Of a stretch of DNA of 64,000 nt, positions 1-7,564 are shown piece by piece (position 1 is the stretch's first letter; every line of letters begins with the position of its first letter). A program made the position numbers and the translations under genes. Origin of the DNA: DATBSL01 sp963729875. GTDB taxonomy: Bacteria > Acidobacteriota > Vicinamibacteria > Fen-336. The notes beneath the pieces are model-generated. The model had not been told where the DNA came from and ran no database searches. It saw only the letters and a program-made list of their open reading frames with translations. Location: contig CAVSPR010000003.1 of the NCBI GenBank assembly GCA_963729875.1, positions 1 to 64,000 on the forward strand, given 5' to 3'.

Positions 1-2
1 CT

Positions 3-488
3 CCGGCACGACCGCCGGCCCGCCGGTGGGTTCGGCTCCTCGAGAGGCAGCTGGACGGGGCGCCGGGCGTCCGCGTGGAGGACAAGGGGCTCTCCCTGGC
101 GGTGCACTACCGGCAGTCCCGCGAGAAGAAGAAGGCCCGGGAGAGAATCCTCGCCGCCGCCGCCGGGCTGGGCGGGGTGCGGCTGGTGGGAGGGAAGCAG
201 GTCGTGAACATCCTGCCCGCGGGCGCCCCCCACAAGGGGACGGCCATCGAGCGCGCTCGGGCCCGGCTGGGCTGCGACACGGCCATCTACCTGGGGGACG
301 ACGAGACGGACGAGGACGTCTTCTCCCTCGACCCGCCCTGGCCCCTGCTCACGGTCCGCGTGGGCCGGAGGAAGGGATCCGCGGCGGCCTACTGCATCCG
401 GAGCCAGGTGGAAATCGACCGCCTCCTCCTCGGCCTCCTCGCCCTCAGGGCGAGGGCCGTGGTATGGCGTGAACGGAGCGACGCTTGA
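3..488 (+). CDS. otsB: Trehalose-6-phosphate phosphatase, C-terminal part (N-terminus outside window)
   Basis: The frame is open to the left edge, so only about 161 codons are present. The motif GDDETDEDVF, preceded by HKGTAIERARARLG, is the C-terminal HAD signature of OtsB, where the Asp residues help bind Mg2+. OtsB dephosphorylates trehalose 6-phosphate to trehalose in the cytoplasm. The first half, with the nucleophilic Asp motif, is missing, so an OtsA-OtsB fusion cannot be excluded. The stop overlaps the next gene's likely TTG start, suggesting translational coupling. Confidence 0.85.
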   Translation, partial: PARPPARRWVRLLERQLDGAPGVRVEDKGLSLAVHYRQSREKKKARERILAAAAGLGGVRLVGGKQVVNILPAGAPHKGTAIERARARLGCDTAIYLGDDETDEDVFSLDPPWPLLTVRVGRRKGSAAAYCIRSQVEIDRLLLGLLALRARAVVWRERSDA

Positions 489-994
489 GGCAAGGTACCG
501 GGACGATCCATCCAGGGAAGCCGCCGCTGGCGCACCTGGGGGAGGCGCTGGAGTTCCTGAGGCTCATGTGGGCGATAGACCACGGGCTGCAGCGGCGGTC
601 GAAGCGGATGGCCGCGACGCTGGGAGTGACCGGCCCTCAGCGCCTCGTGGTCCGCATCGTGGGGCGCTCGCCGGGCATCTCCGCGGGTCAGCTGGCGCGG
701 GTGCTGCACCTTCACCCGAGCACGCTCACGGGCATTCTCCGCCGGCTCGAGGAGAAGGGCCTGCTGTTGCGCGAGCGGGACCCCAGAGACCTCCGCCGCG
801 TCGTCCTGGACCTCTCCGCTGCGGGTCGTCGCCTCGACGTGGAGACCGCCGGCACGGTCGAGTCGGTGACGAAAGGGATCCTGGGCGACCTGCCCCGCAA
901 GCAGGTCGCGGCCGCACGAGGAGTCCTGCTCGCCCTGTCCGACGGGCTCGATCGGGGGTTCACGACGCCCCGCGGCCCCAAGGCGAGACGGTGA
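485..994 (+). CDS. MarR-family winged-helix regulator
   Basis: This is a 169-residue protein. Residues of about 60-115 fit a MarR winged helix: a recognition helix region LHPSTLTGILRRLEEKGLL followed by a wing around RERDPRDLRRVVL and the AAGRRL segment. MarR proteins are cytoplasmic dimers that usually repress adjacent genes and respond to small ligands. The TTG at 485 overlaps the preceding TGA, and the protein's own TGA overlaps the GTG of the ClC gene, so it is probably cotranscribed with the channel and the L-fuconate dehydratase. The ligand is unknown, and the TTG start is inferred from the overlap. Confidence 0.8.
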   Translation: MRQGTGTIHPGKPPLAHLGEALEFLRLMWAIDHGLQRRSKRMAATLGVTGPQRLVVRIVGRSPGISAGQLARVLHLHPSTLTGILRRLEEKGLLLRERDPRDLRRVVLDLSAAGRRLDVETAGTVESVTKGILGDLPRKQVAAARGVLLALSDGLDRGFTTPRGPKARR

Positions 995-2472
995 CGCGCC
1001 CCGACGAGCCCGAGCCGCCACGCCTCTCGGACGAGGGACGCTGGTACACCGAGCACGCGGCCCTCGTCGTCACGACCCTCAAGTGGGCGCTCCTCGGCGC
1101 CGTGGCCGGAGTGTGCGTCGGCTGGGGGACGAGAGCCTTCCTGTGGTCGCTCACCGCCTCCACCCAGCTCGCCGGCCGCACCTTCCCGGGGTGGTTCCGG
1201 CCGCACTTTCTCCTCCCCCTGGCCCTCCCTCTCTGCGTCTGGCTCATCCGGACCTTCGCGCCCACCGCGAAGGGACACGGGACGGAGGCCGTCATCGCCG
1301 CGATCCACCAGCGCTCGGGGAAGGTCGACTGGCTCGTGGCCCCCGTCAAGCTGCTGGCCACGGTGGTGACGCTCGCCTTCGGGGGCTCGGTCGGCAAGGA
1401 GGGGCCGTGCGCCCAGATCGGAGCCGCGATCACGAGCCTCTTCGCCGACGTCCTCCACCTCGAGGACAAGGACCGGCGACGCCTGGTGATCTGCGGGGTC
1501 GGGGCGGGGTTCGCCGCGGTGTTCGGGACGCCGGTGTCCGGGGCCCTCTTCGGGATCGAGGTCCTCTACCTGGGCCGCATCGAGTACCCGGTGCTCTTCC
1601 CGTGCCTGGTCGCGGGCATCGTGTCCCACCTGGTCTGCGGCGGGGCGCCCCCGGTGCCGACTCTCCACGAGAACCTGTCGCTGCTGGGGCATCGGACCAT
1701 CGTGCCCTTGACGATCGCCTTCGGGGCCGTCTTCGGCCTGATCGCCCTCCTGCTGATCGAGACCATGAGGACCCTGGAGAAGTTCCTCCGCCGGTTCGAA
1801 CGCCACCCGTACCGGGTCGCGGCCGCGGGCGGGGCGGCGCTCGCGCTCTTCTACCTCGCCACCGGGGAGGAGTACGCGGGGCTCGGCCTCCCGGTCATCG
1901 AGGCGTCCCTGGCGGGAACGGCGCAGCTCTTCGCCCTGGCCTTCTTCTACAAGATCCTCGCCACCGCGACGACTCTCGAGGCGGGGGGCAGCGGCGGAAT
2001 CGTCACCCCCCTCTTCTTCATCGGGGCCACGAGCGGCGTGGCCCTGGCCCACGCGTCCGGCCTCGATCCCGGGGTCATCGCGGCCTTCGGATTCGTCTCC
2101 GTCCTCGCCGCCGCCGCCAACACGCCGATCGCGGCGGCGGTCATGGGCATGGAGCTGCTGCCCCACGACCTCGGCGTGTACGCGGCCCTCTGCGCCGGGA
2201 CCGCGTTTCTCCTGGTGGGCCACCGGAGCGTCTACGCGAGCCAGAAGCTGGGCCTCTCGAAGTCCGGGGGCCTCGAGGTGCCCTTCGACGTGCCCATCGG
2301 CGACATCGGTCCCGGGGAGATGCGCATCCGCAGGGGCAGCCTGACGGAGTCGATGCTCGACGGGCTGGAGAAGGGGCTCGACGGCCTCGAGAAGGGCGTG
2401 AAGAGCACCCGGAGGCTCACGCTTCGTCGGGGACGAGGGAGAAGGCCGGGCAACGATCGGGAGCCCTCATGA
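991..2472 (+). CDS. ClC-family chloride channel / Cl-/H+ antiporter
   Basis: This 493-residue membrane protein carries the two best ClC signatures: GSVGKEGP near residue 131 (the GxExP ion-pathway motif with its gating Glu) and GTPVSGALFGIE near residue 178. A further conserved block is GSGGIVTPLFFIGA. About a dozen hydrophobic helices follow a soluble N-terminus of about 30 residues. ClC proteins move chloride through or against protons across the inner membrane. No C-terminal CBS domain is present; the tail after residue 420 is charged. GTG 991 overlaps the MarR stop, and the stop overlaps the ATG of the next gene. Whether it is a channel or an antiporter cannot be decided here. Confidence 0.93.
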   Translation: MTRPDEPEPPRLSDEGRWYTEHAALVVTTLKWALLGAVAGVCVGWGTRAFLWSLTASTQLAGRTFPGWFRPHFLLPLALPLCVWLIRTFAPTAKGHGTEAVIAAIHQRSGKVDWLVAPVKLLATVVTLAFGGSVGKEGPCAQIGAAITSLFADVLHLEDKDRRRLVICGVGAGFAAVFGTPVSGALFGIEVLYLGRIEYPVLFPCLVAGIVSHLVCGGAPPVPTLHENLSLLGHRTIVPLTIAFGAVFGLIALLLIETMRTLEKFLRRFERHPYRVAAAGGAALALFYLATGEEYAGLGLPVIEASLAGTAQLFALAFFYKILATATTLEAGGSGGIVTPLFFIGATSGVALAHASGLDPGVIAAFGFVSVLAAAANTPIAAAVMGMELLPHDLGVYAALCAGTAFLLVGHRSVYASQKLGLSKSGGLEVPFDVPIGDIGPGEMRIRRGSLTESMLDGLEKGLDGLEKGVKSTRRLTLRRGRGRRPGNDREPS

Positions 2473-3764
2473 AGATCACCGCGCTGCGTGCCCGCGACGT
2501 GCGCTTCCCCACCTCCCGCGAGATGGACGGCTCGGACGCCCTCAACCTCGGCGACTACTCCGCCGTCTACGTCACCCTCGAGACCGACGGCCCGCACGCG
2601 GGCCGCGGGCTCACCTTCACGAACGGCCACGGCACGGAGGTTGGCGTCGCCGCCGCCCGGGCGTTCGAGCGGCTGGTGGTCGGCCGCGACCTCGAGGAGA
2701 TCACCGCGGGGTTCCGCGGCTTCTACCACCGCCTCACCCAGGACCCGCAGCTGCGCTGGATCGGCCCCGAGAAGGGCATCGTCCACATGGCGCTCGGCGC
2801 GGTGGTGAACGCGATCTGGGACCTGTGGGCCCGGCGCGAGGGCAAGCCCGTCTGGAAGCTCCTCGCCGACCTCACCCCGCAGCAGACGGTGGACTGCGTG
2901 CCCTTCATGTGGATCAGCGACGCCCTCACCCCGGACGAGGCGCTCGCCATCCTCGAGAGGAACGCCCCCACCCGCGCCGCGCGCGAGGCGAAGATGCGCC
3001 GGGACGGTTTCCCCGCCTACACCACCTCGACGGGCTGGCTCGGCTACCCGGACGAGAAGGTGCGCCGGCTCTGCCGCGAGGCGATGGCGCAGGGATTCAC
3101 GCACTTCAAGATGAAGGTGAGCGGCGACCTCGAGGGCAACCTCCGCCGCGCCGCGCTCATGCGCGGCGAGATCGGCCCGGGGCGCCGGCTCAGCATGGAC
3201 GCGAACCAGTGCTGGGACGTGGGGGAGGCCATCGAGCACGTGAGGGCGCTCGCCCGCTTCGACCCGTGGTGGATCGAGGAGCCGACGAGCCCCGACGACG
3301 TGCTCGGCCACGCGACGATCGCCCGGGCGATCGCACCGATCAAGGTCGCGACCGGCGAGGCGTGCCAGAACCGGGTGATCTTCAAGCAGCTCCTGCAGGC
3401 GGGCGCCCTCGGCTACTGCCAGGTCGACTCCTGCCGCGTGGGCGGGGTGAACGAGGTCCTCGCGATCCTGCTCCTCGCCGCGAAGTTCGGGGTGCCGGTC
3501 TGCCCCCACGCGGGCGGGGTCGGCCTGTGCGAGTACGTGCAGCACCTCGCGATCTACGATTTCATCGCGCTCAACCCCTCGGTCGAGGACCGCTACTGCG
3601 AGTACGTGGACCACCTCCACGAGCACTTCGTCCACCCGGTGCGCGTGGTGAACGCGCGCTACCAGGCCCCCCTCGAGCCCGGCTATTCGATCGAGATGAA
3701 GTCCGGCTCCCTCGACGCCCACGAGTACCCCGGCGGGAGCGTGTGGCGTGGGGTCAGGTCTTGA
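2469..3764 (+). CDS. L-fuconate dehydratase (enolase superfamily)
   Basis: A 431-residue enolase-superfamily enzyme whose whole length resembles bacterial L-fuconate dehydratase / ENOSF1 (for example SREMDGSDALNLGDYSA near the start and YTTSTGWLGYPDEK in the middle). The enzyme dehydrates L-fuconate to 2-keto-3-deoxy-L-fuconate in the L-fucose oxidative pathway. Visible catalytic residues are the Lys pair in FKMKV near 214-216, metal ligands Asp244, Glu270 and Glu297, and a His at 347 in CPHAGG. The ATG overlaps the ClC stop. The last four codons and the stop lie inside a palindromic repeat, so the C-terminus is about ten residues shorter than the related protein I recall. Confidence 0.9.
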   Translation: MKITALRARDVRFPTSREMDGSDALNLGDYSAVYVTLETDGPHAGRGLTFTNGHGTEVGVAAARAFERLVVGRDLEEITAGFRGFYHRLTQDPQLRWIGPEKGIVHMALGAVVNAIWDLWARREGKPVWKLLADLTPQQTVDCVPFMWISDALTPDEALAILERNAPTRAAREAKMRRDGFPAYTTSTGWLGYPDEKVRRLCREAMAQGFTHFKMKVSGDLEGNLRRAALMRGEIGPGRRLSMDANQCWDVGEAIEHVRALARFDPWWIEEPTSPDDVLGHATIARAIAPIKVATGEACQNRVIFKQLLQAGALGYCQVDSCRVGGVNEVLAILLLAAKFGVPVCPHAGGVGLCEYVQHLAIYDFIALNPSVEDRYCEYVDHLHEHFVHPVRVVNARYQAPLEPGYSIEMKSGSLDAHEYPGGSVWRGVRS

Positions 3765-3807
3765 ATCGTGCCCTGCAGAGGGTGAGCACGATTCAAGTCC
3801 TGACCCC
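3750..3807. repeat. REP-like long inverted repeat
   Basis: Two 21-nt arms (3750-3770 and 3787-3807) are inverted copies with one mismatch at arm position 10, separated by a 16-nt loop. The outer arm reads GGGGTCAGG and the inner part TTGAATCGTG. The left arm supplies the stop codon of the L-fuconate dehydratase gene. There is no T-tract, so this looks like a REP/REPIN-type element of the kind mobilised by RAYT transposases rather than an intrinsic terminator. No second copy was noticed in the window. Confidence 0.8.
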
Positions 3808-3867
3808 TTGCGTCGCGAGGCGAAGCGGCCTAGTGTTCGTGCGCTCGAGATACAAAAGGGGCTCGCC

Positions 3868-5209
3868 ATGATCCACCGGTTGAAGACTCTCGCAGGCGCA
3901 CTCGCCGTGCTCGCTGCTCTCCTCGCTCCCGCGGCGGCGCACGCGGACGAGGGCTGGGTCACTCTCTTCGACGGCAAGACGACGGCCGGCTGGGTCCAGC
4001 GTGGCGGCAAGGCCACGTACGCCGTCGAGGACGGCGCGCTGGTCGGCCGCACGGTGCTCGGCGAGAAGAACAGCTTCCTCTGCCCGCCGAAGGAGTACGC
4101 GGACTTCGTCCTCGAGTTCGAGGTTTGGGTGGACCCGAAGGTCAACTCCGGAGTACAGATCCGCAGCCAGTCGAGCCCCGACTACCGCGGCGGCGTCGTC
4201 CACGGCTACCAGATCGAGATCGACCCCTCGGACCGGGCGTGGAGCGGTGGGATCTACGACGAGCAGCAGCGGGGGTGGCTGACGAACCCGAAGGACGACC
4301 CGAAGGCGCAGAAGGCATTCAAGGTCGGCGAGTGGAACCGCTACCGCGTGGAGGCGTCGGGCGATCGCCTGCGCACGTGGGTCAACGACGTGCCCGTCTC
4401 CGACCTCACCGACGGGATGACGCGCTCGGGCTTCATCGGCTTCCAGGTGCACCAGGCGAAGGAGGCGGGCCTCGTCGTCAGGTGGCGCCAGATCCGGATC
4501 AAGGAGCTGCCCCGCGCCGCGACCGGCCTCACCCCGAACACGCTCACGGACGCCGAGCGGGCCGAGGGCTGGCAGCTGCTCTGGGACGGGCACACGACCT
4601 GGGGCTGGCGCAGCGCGAAGGCGCAAGGAGTTCCCGAAGGGAGGCTGGGAGATCAAGGACGGCGAGCTGTCCGTCCTGGAGTCGGGCGGGGCCGAGTCGC
4701 GGGCGGGGGGTGACATCGTCACGGACGCCACCTACGCCGCGTTCGACCTGAAGGCCGACTTCCGCATCACCCCCGGGGCCAACAGCGGGATCAAGTACTA
4801 CGTGGACACGGAGATCAACAAGGGCGAGGGCTCGGCCATCGGCCTCGAGTACCAGGTCCTCGACGACGAGAAGCACCCCGACGCCAAAGCCGGCCGCAAC
4901 GGCAACCGCACGATCGCCTCCCTCTACGACCTCATCCCCGCCGCCACCACCAAGAAGGTGAACCCGGTCGGGGAGTGGAACGAGGCGCGCGTCGTGTCCA
5001 ATGGACGCCACGTCGAGCACTGGCTGAACGGGGCGAAGGTCCTCGAGTACGAGCGCGGCTCGGAGGCGTTCCGCGCGCTCGTGGCCGAGAGCAAGTACAA
5101 GGTCTTTCCCGGCTTCGGCGAGAAGCCAGCGGGCAACCTCCTGCTCCAGGACCACGGCAACCGCGTCTCGTTCCGTAACCTCAAGATCCGACCGCTGAAG
5201 CCGGAGTAG
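3868..5209 (+). pseudogene. Secreted DUF1080 (3-keto-disaccharide hydrolase-like) protein with two domains, frameshifted
   Basis: The ATG at 3868 follows AAGGGG and begins a Sec signal peptide ending near AHADEG. Two concanavalin-like DUF1080 domains follow: the first around WVTLFDGKTTAGW and VNSGVQIRSQ, the second around WGWRSAK and ANSGIKYYVD. The frame breaks at about 4620-4628; the frame-1 reading ends at 4713, while the conserved second domain continues in frame 2 to the TAG at 5209. DUF1080 proteins are periplasmic or secreted; characterised members hydrolyse 3-keto-glycosides made by Gfo/Idh oxidoreductases, several of which are encoded nearby. The shift may be a sequencing error, in which case this is one intact gene of about 446 codons. 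Confidence 0.8.
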
Positions 5210-5220
5210 GCGACCGGGGT

Positions 5221-5240
5221 GCCGGCGCGCGAGCGCCGGC
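5221..5240. terminator. Hairpin between convergent genes
   Basis: An 8-bp perfect stem (GCCGGCGC) closes a four-base loop in the 30-nt gap between the DUF1080 stop and the stop of the oppositely transcribed solute-binding protein gene. It could end transcription from both sides, although no T-run follows on either strand. Confidence 0.45.
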
Positions 5241-6031
5241 TACTCCTGGCGCGCCTTGCGGAGCACCTCGGGGGCGCTCTCGCCGAAGTACTTGAGGACG
5301 AGGCGATTCCAGGTGGCGGTGCGGCGGAGGTTCTCGATGTAGGCGTCGAGGGCCCCGAGGAGGGCGGCGTCCTCCTTGCGCAGCCCATAGGCGAGGCTGC
5401 CGGGCGGTCCCACGAACATCCCGATCTCGATCCGGGGGTCGTCGCGCTGGGCGATGATCGCGTTCTCGACTCCGAGGACGACCGCCTTCACCTTCCCCGC
5501 CGCGAGCGCCGCGGGAAGGCCGCCGGGACGGACGGTGTCGTCCACGTTCGCCTCCGGCACGCCGGCGCGGGCCACCGCCTCCGCCATGCTCGAGCCGCGA
5601 ACCGTGCCGACCCGCAGGGCCCGCAGCGCCTCCAGGCTCGTGACGGGCGGCGTCGGCTTGCGCGTGAGCACCACGTTGCGGGTGGGGAACGTCTCCCTCG
5701 TGAACGCGATGCGGCGGCGGCGCTCCTCGGTGACCGTGAAGCGCCCGGCGATCAGGTCGCCCCGGTCCGCGAGCAGCCCGGGCACCAGCCCGTCCCACGC
5801 GGCGATGGCGACGGGTTCCAGGCGGACGCGGTGCAGGGCCGCGAAGCCCTCGAGGATCTCCCGGTCGAATCCCGGGGTCCCCTTGAACTGAAAGAACTCG
5901 TCGGGCTCCTTGAGCTCGACCGCGAGCACCCGCAGGGACCCGCGGGACTTCACGGCTTCGAGGTCCCCGGCACCGGCGGGGACCACGGCCAGGAGAGCCG
6001 CGCCCACGAGGCATGACATCGACGAGCGCAT
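5240..6031 (-). CDS. Periplasmic solute-binding protein, family 3 type
   Basis: A 263-residue protein with a signal peptide (MRSSMSC, then a hydrophobic stretch to about residue 21). LRVLAVE and GFDREILEGFAAL match the start of type-2 periplasmic amino-acid-type binding proteins; FTVTEERRRRIAFTRETF and RVGTVRGSSMAEAVAR match later conserved segments. The start at 6031 has a GGAGG site; the longer open frame upstream has no support. No ABC permease or ATPase is adjacent, so it may be an orphan binding protein or serve a distant transporter. It lies 8 nt downstream of the NIPSNAP gene, probably in the same operon. Confidence 0.8.
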   Translation of the reverse strand: MRSSMSCLVGAALLAVVPAGAGDLEAVKSRGSLRVLAVELKEPDEFFQFKGTPGFDREILEGFAALHRVRLEPVAIAAWDGLVPGLLADRGDLIAGRFTVTEERRRRIAFTRETFPTRNVVLTRKPTPPVTSLEALRALRVGTVRGSSMAEAVARAGVPEANVDDTVRPGGLPAALAAGKVKAVVLGVENAIIAQRDDPRIEIGMFVGPPGSLAYGLRKEDAALLGALDAYIENLRRTATWNRLVLKYFGESAPEVLRKARQE

Positions 6032-6039
6032 GGTGCCTC

Positions 6040-6852
6040 CTAGACCTGCGAGTAGTCGGTCGGGCGCAGGAGCGTCGAGGTGATGCCCGAGACGATCTCG
6101 GCATCGGCGTACTCGGGCCGGGCCTTGAGCTTCAGCCACTCCGGGTCCTCGCGGAAGGCGGCCCACGCCTTCTCGCGCGCGGCGGCGTCGGCGAAGACGA
6201 CCATGTAGGTCAGGCTCGGCAGGCCGGCGCCCACGAGGTCGCGGGCGAAGAACACCGTGGCGAGGCCCACGCGGCGGAAGATCGCGAGCTCCCCGCCCTG
6301 CTCGAACATCTCCACCTTCTTCCGGTGCCCGGCCTTGCTGTGGCTGCGGTAGGTCCGCAGCTCGAAGACGCGGTCCTTGCCCGCCGCTGCGCCCGGGGGC
6401 TTCTCGATCCCCGGCATCGTCGGCACCGCTGCGTGCAGCGAGGAGTCGCAGCGCAGGTAGGGCGGGTCGCCCGAGGGCAGCGCGCTCACGGCCTCGGCCG
6501 CCTTGCGGTACTCGCCGTCTCCGGCGAGCCGCTCGTCCAGGCCGACGACCGAGGCCGCGTCGGGGTGCGGGACGAGCAGGTGGAGCGTCGGCCCGTCCGC
6601 GCCGAGGGCCACGTTCCAGGCACCGACCGGGGCGATCCCGGCGCGGTTCAGCGCCGGGACGAGTGCGTCCTTCACGTAGGCGTTGAACCGGGACACCATC
6701 GTCCCGTTGTGCATCCGGTAGCGGCGCAGCTCGTAGACGAGCGGCCGGAACGGCGGGTTGCCCGTGGCCGGGCCGCTCTGCCCCGCGGCGAGCGACCCGG
6801 GACGGCTCAGCGCAGCCGCCGTCGAGGCGGCCAGAAAGGCCCGTCGCTCCAT
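6040..6852 (-). CDS. NIPSNAP-family protein with export signal
   Basis: A 270-residue protein preceded by a good AAGGAGGAGA ribosome site. The N-terminus MERRAFLAASTAAAL resembles a Tat-like signal. Two NIPSNAP (ferredoxin-like, ABM-fold) domains follow: one from VYELRRYRMHNGTM, with conserved FNAYVKDALVPALNRAGI, and one from VFELRTYRSHSKAGHRKKVEMF. Such proteins are common in Acidobacteriota and Planctomycetota next to sugar oxidoreductases, but no reaction is established. It shares a likely operon with the downstream solute-binding protein. Confidence 0.8.
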   Translation of the reverse strand: MERRAFLAASTAAALSRPGSLAAGQSGPATGNPPFRPLVYELRRYRMHNGTMVSRFNAYVKDALVPALNRAGIAPVGAWNVALGADGPTLHLLVPHPDAASVVGLDERLAGDGEYRKAAEAVSALPSGDPPYLRCDSSLHAAVPTMPGIEKPPGAAAGKDRVFELRTYRSHSKAGHRKKVEMFEQGGELAIFRRVGLATVFFARDLVGAGLPSLTYMVVFADAAAREKAWAAFREDPEWLKLKARPEYADAEIVSGITSTLLRPTDYSQV

Positions 6853-6871
6853 CGTCTCCTCCTTGCGCCGC

Positions 6872-7267
6872 TCAGGCGCTCGCGAACCCCTGCTCGCGAA
6901 AGTGCCGGTCGAAGTGGAACGCGCGCGTCATGCCGCGCCGCCGCATGCAGGCGAAGCTGACGCAGTCCACGAGACTCAGCTCGCGCCGGCCCGCCGTGAG
7001 GAGGGCGGCCGTGCCCTCACCGTGCAGCTCGGCGTCCACCCATACGACCTCCAGCACCGGCACCACGTCGTCCTGGAAGCCCCGCGCCGCCGCGAGGCCG
7101 AATCGATGCTGGAGGAGTGCCATCGTCTCCACGAGCACGTAGCTCGTTGCGATCAGCTCCTCGCCCGACTCGACGATGCCGCGGAAAGCCCGCGCGGCGC
7201 GGGCGTGGTTCTCGTCTCCCGCGTTCAGCACCGCGAGGAACGCCGAGGTGTCGACGAACACGCTCAC
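6872..7267 (-). CDS. PIN-domain toxin (VapC-like ribonuclease)
   Basis: This 131-residue protein starts VFVDTSAFLAVLN, the first acidic motif of PIN nucleases; conserved acidic residues follow at Glu in LVETMALLQ, Asp in LVDCVSFACM and Asp in FDRHF. The domain cleaves RNA with Mg2+ bound by these acids. The GTG start at 7267 overlaps the antitoxin stop (GTGA), the typical arrangement of VapBC operons. The family assignment is firm; toxicity is inferred. Confidence 0.88.
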   Translation of the reverse strand: MSVFVDTSAFLAVLNAGDENHARAARAFRGIVESGEELIATSYVLVETMALLQHRFGLAAARGFQDDVVPVLEVVWVDAELHGEGTAALLTAGRRELSLVDCVSFACMRRRGMTRAFHFDRHFREQGFASA

Positions 7268-7509
7268 CGGTACGCCTCGGCCAGGTAGTCGTCGTGGCGG
7301 GCGGACAGGTCGCGCGGCCCCTTTCCGAGGCGCCCGATGGCGGAGAGCGCGCGGCGTCGCCGCTCCTCGGGCCCGGGGCGGCCGGCGGTCGACAGGGACT
7401 CGTCCACGAGGGTCCGGATCAGGTCGGCCATCGACCGGCCTTCCGCGGACGCGCGGGTCCTGAGGGTCTCGAACTGCGACTCGGTCAGCTGGATCTGGGT
7501 CCGCACCAT
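7264..7509 (-). CDS. Ribbon-helix-helix antitoxin (VapB/CopG-like)
   Basis: This 81-residue protein begins MVRTQIQLTESQFETLRTRA, a ribbon-helix-helix pattern with a beta-strand of alternating residues (TQIQL) and two helices, then a charged tail (HDDYLAEAYR) of the kind that wraps a PIN toxin. Such antitoxins neutralise the toxin and repress their own promoter. There is no clear Shine-Dalgarno site, and an AT-rich imperfect palindrome overlaps the start codon, consistent with autoregulation and a very short leader. Confidence 0.8.
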   Translation of the reverse strand: MVRTQIQLTESQFETLRTRASAEGRSMADLIRTLVDESLSTAGRPGPEERRRRALSAIGRLGKGPRDLSARHDDYLAEAYR

Positions 7510-7530
7510 GCTTACATTCTTGCATACATG
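7507..7530 (-). promoter_or_regulatory. Candidate autoregulatory operator of the toxin-antitoxin pair
   Basis: An AT-rich 24-nt imperfect inverted repeat, bounded by CATG at each end with 7 of 10 arm bases paired, overlaps the antitoxin start codon. It stands out from GC-rich surroundings. Its role as an RHH binding site is inferred from position. Confidence 0.4.
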
Positions 7531-7564
7531 ATGTCGCCGGCCAAGGGAGGGCCGCGCCTCGCGG

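Noticed and set aside
3750..3807. The inverted repeat after L-fuconate dehydratase as an intrinsic terminator
   Set aside because: The arms are unusually long, the loop is 16 nt, there is no T-run, and the stop codon lies inside the stem. A REP-type element fits better.
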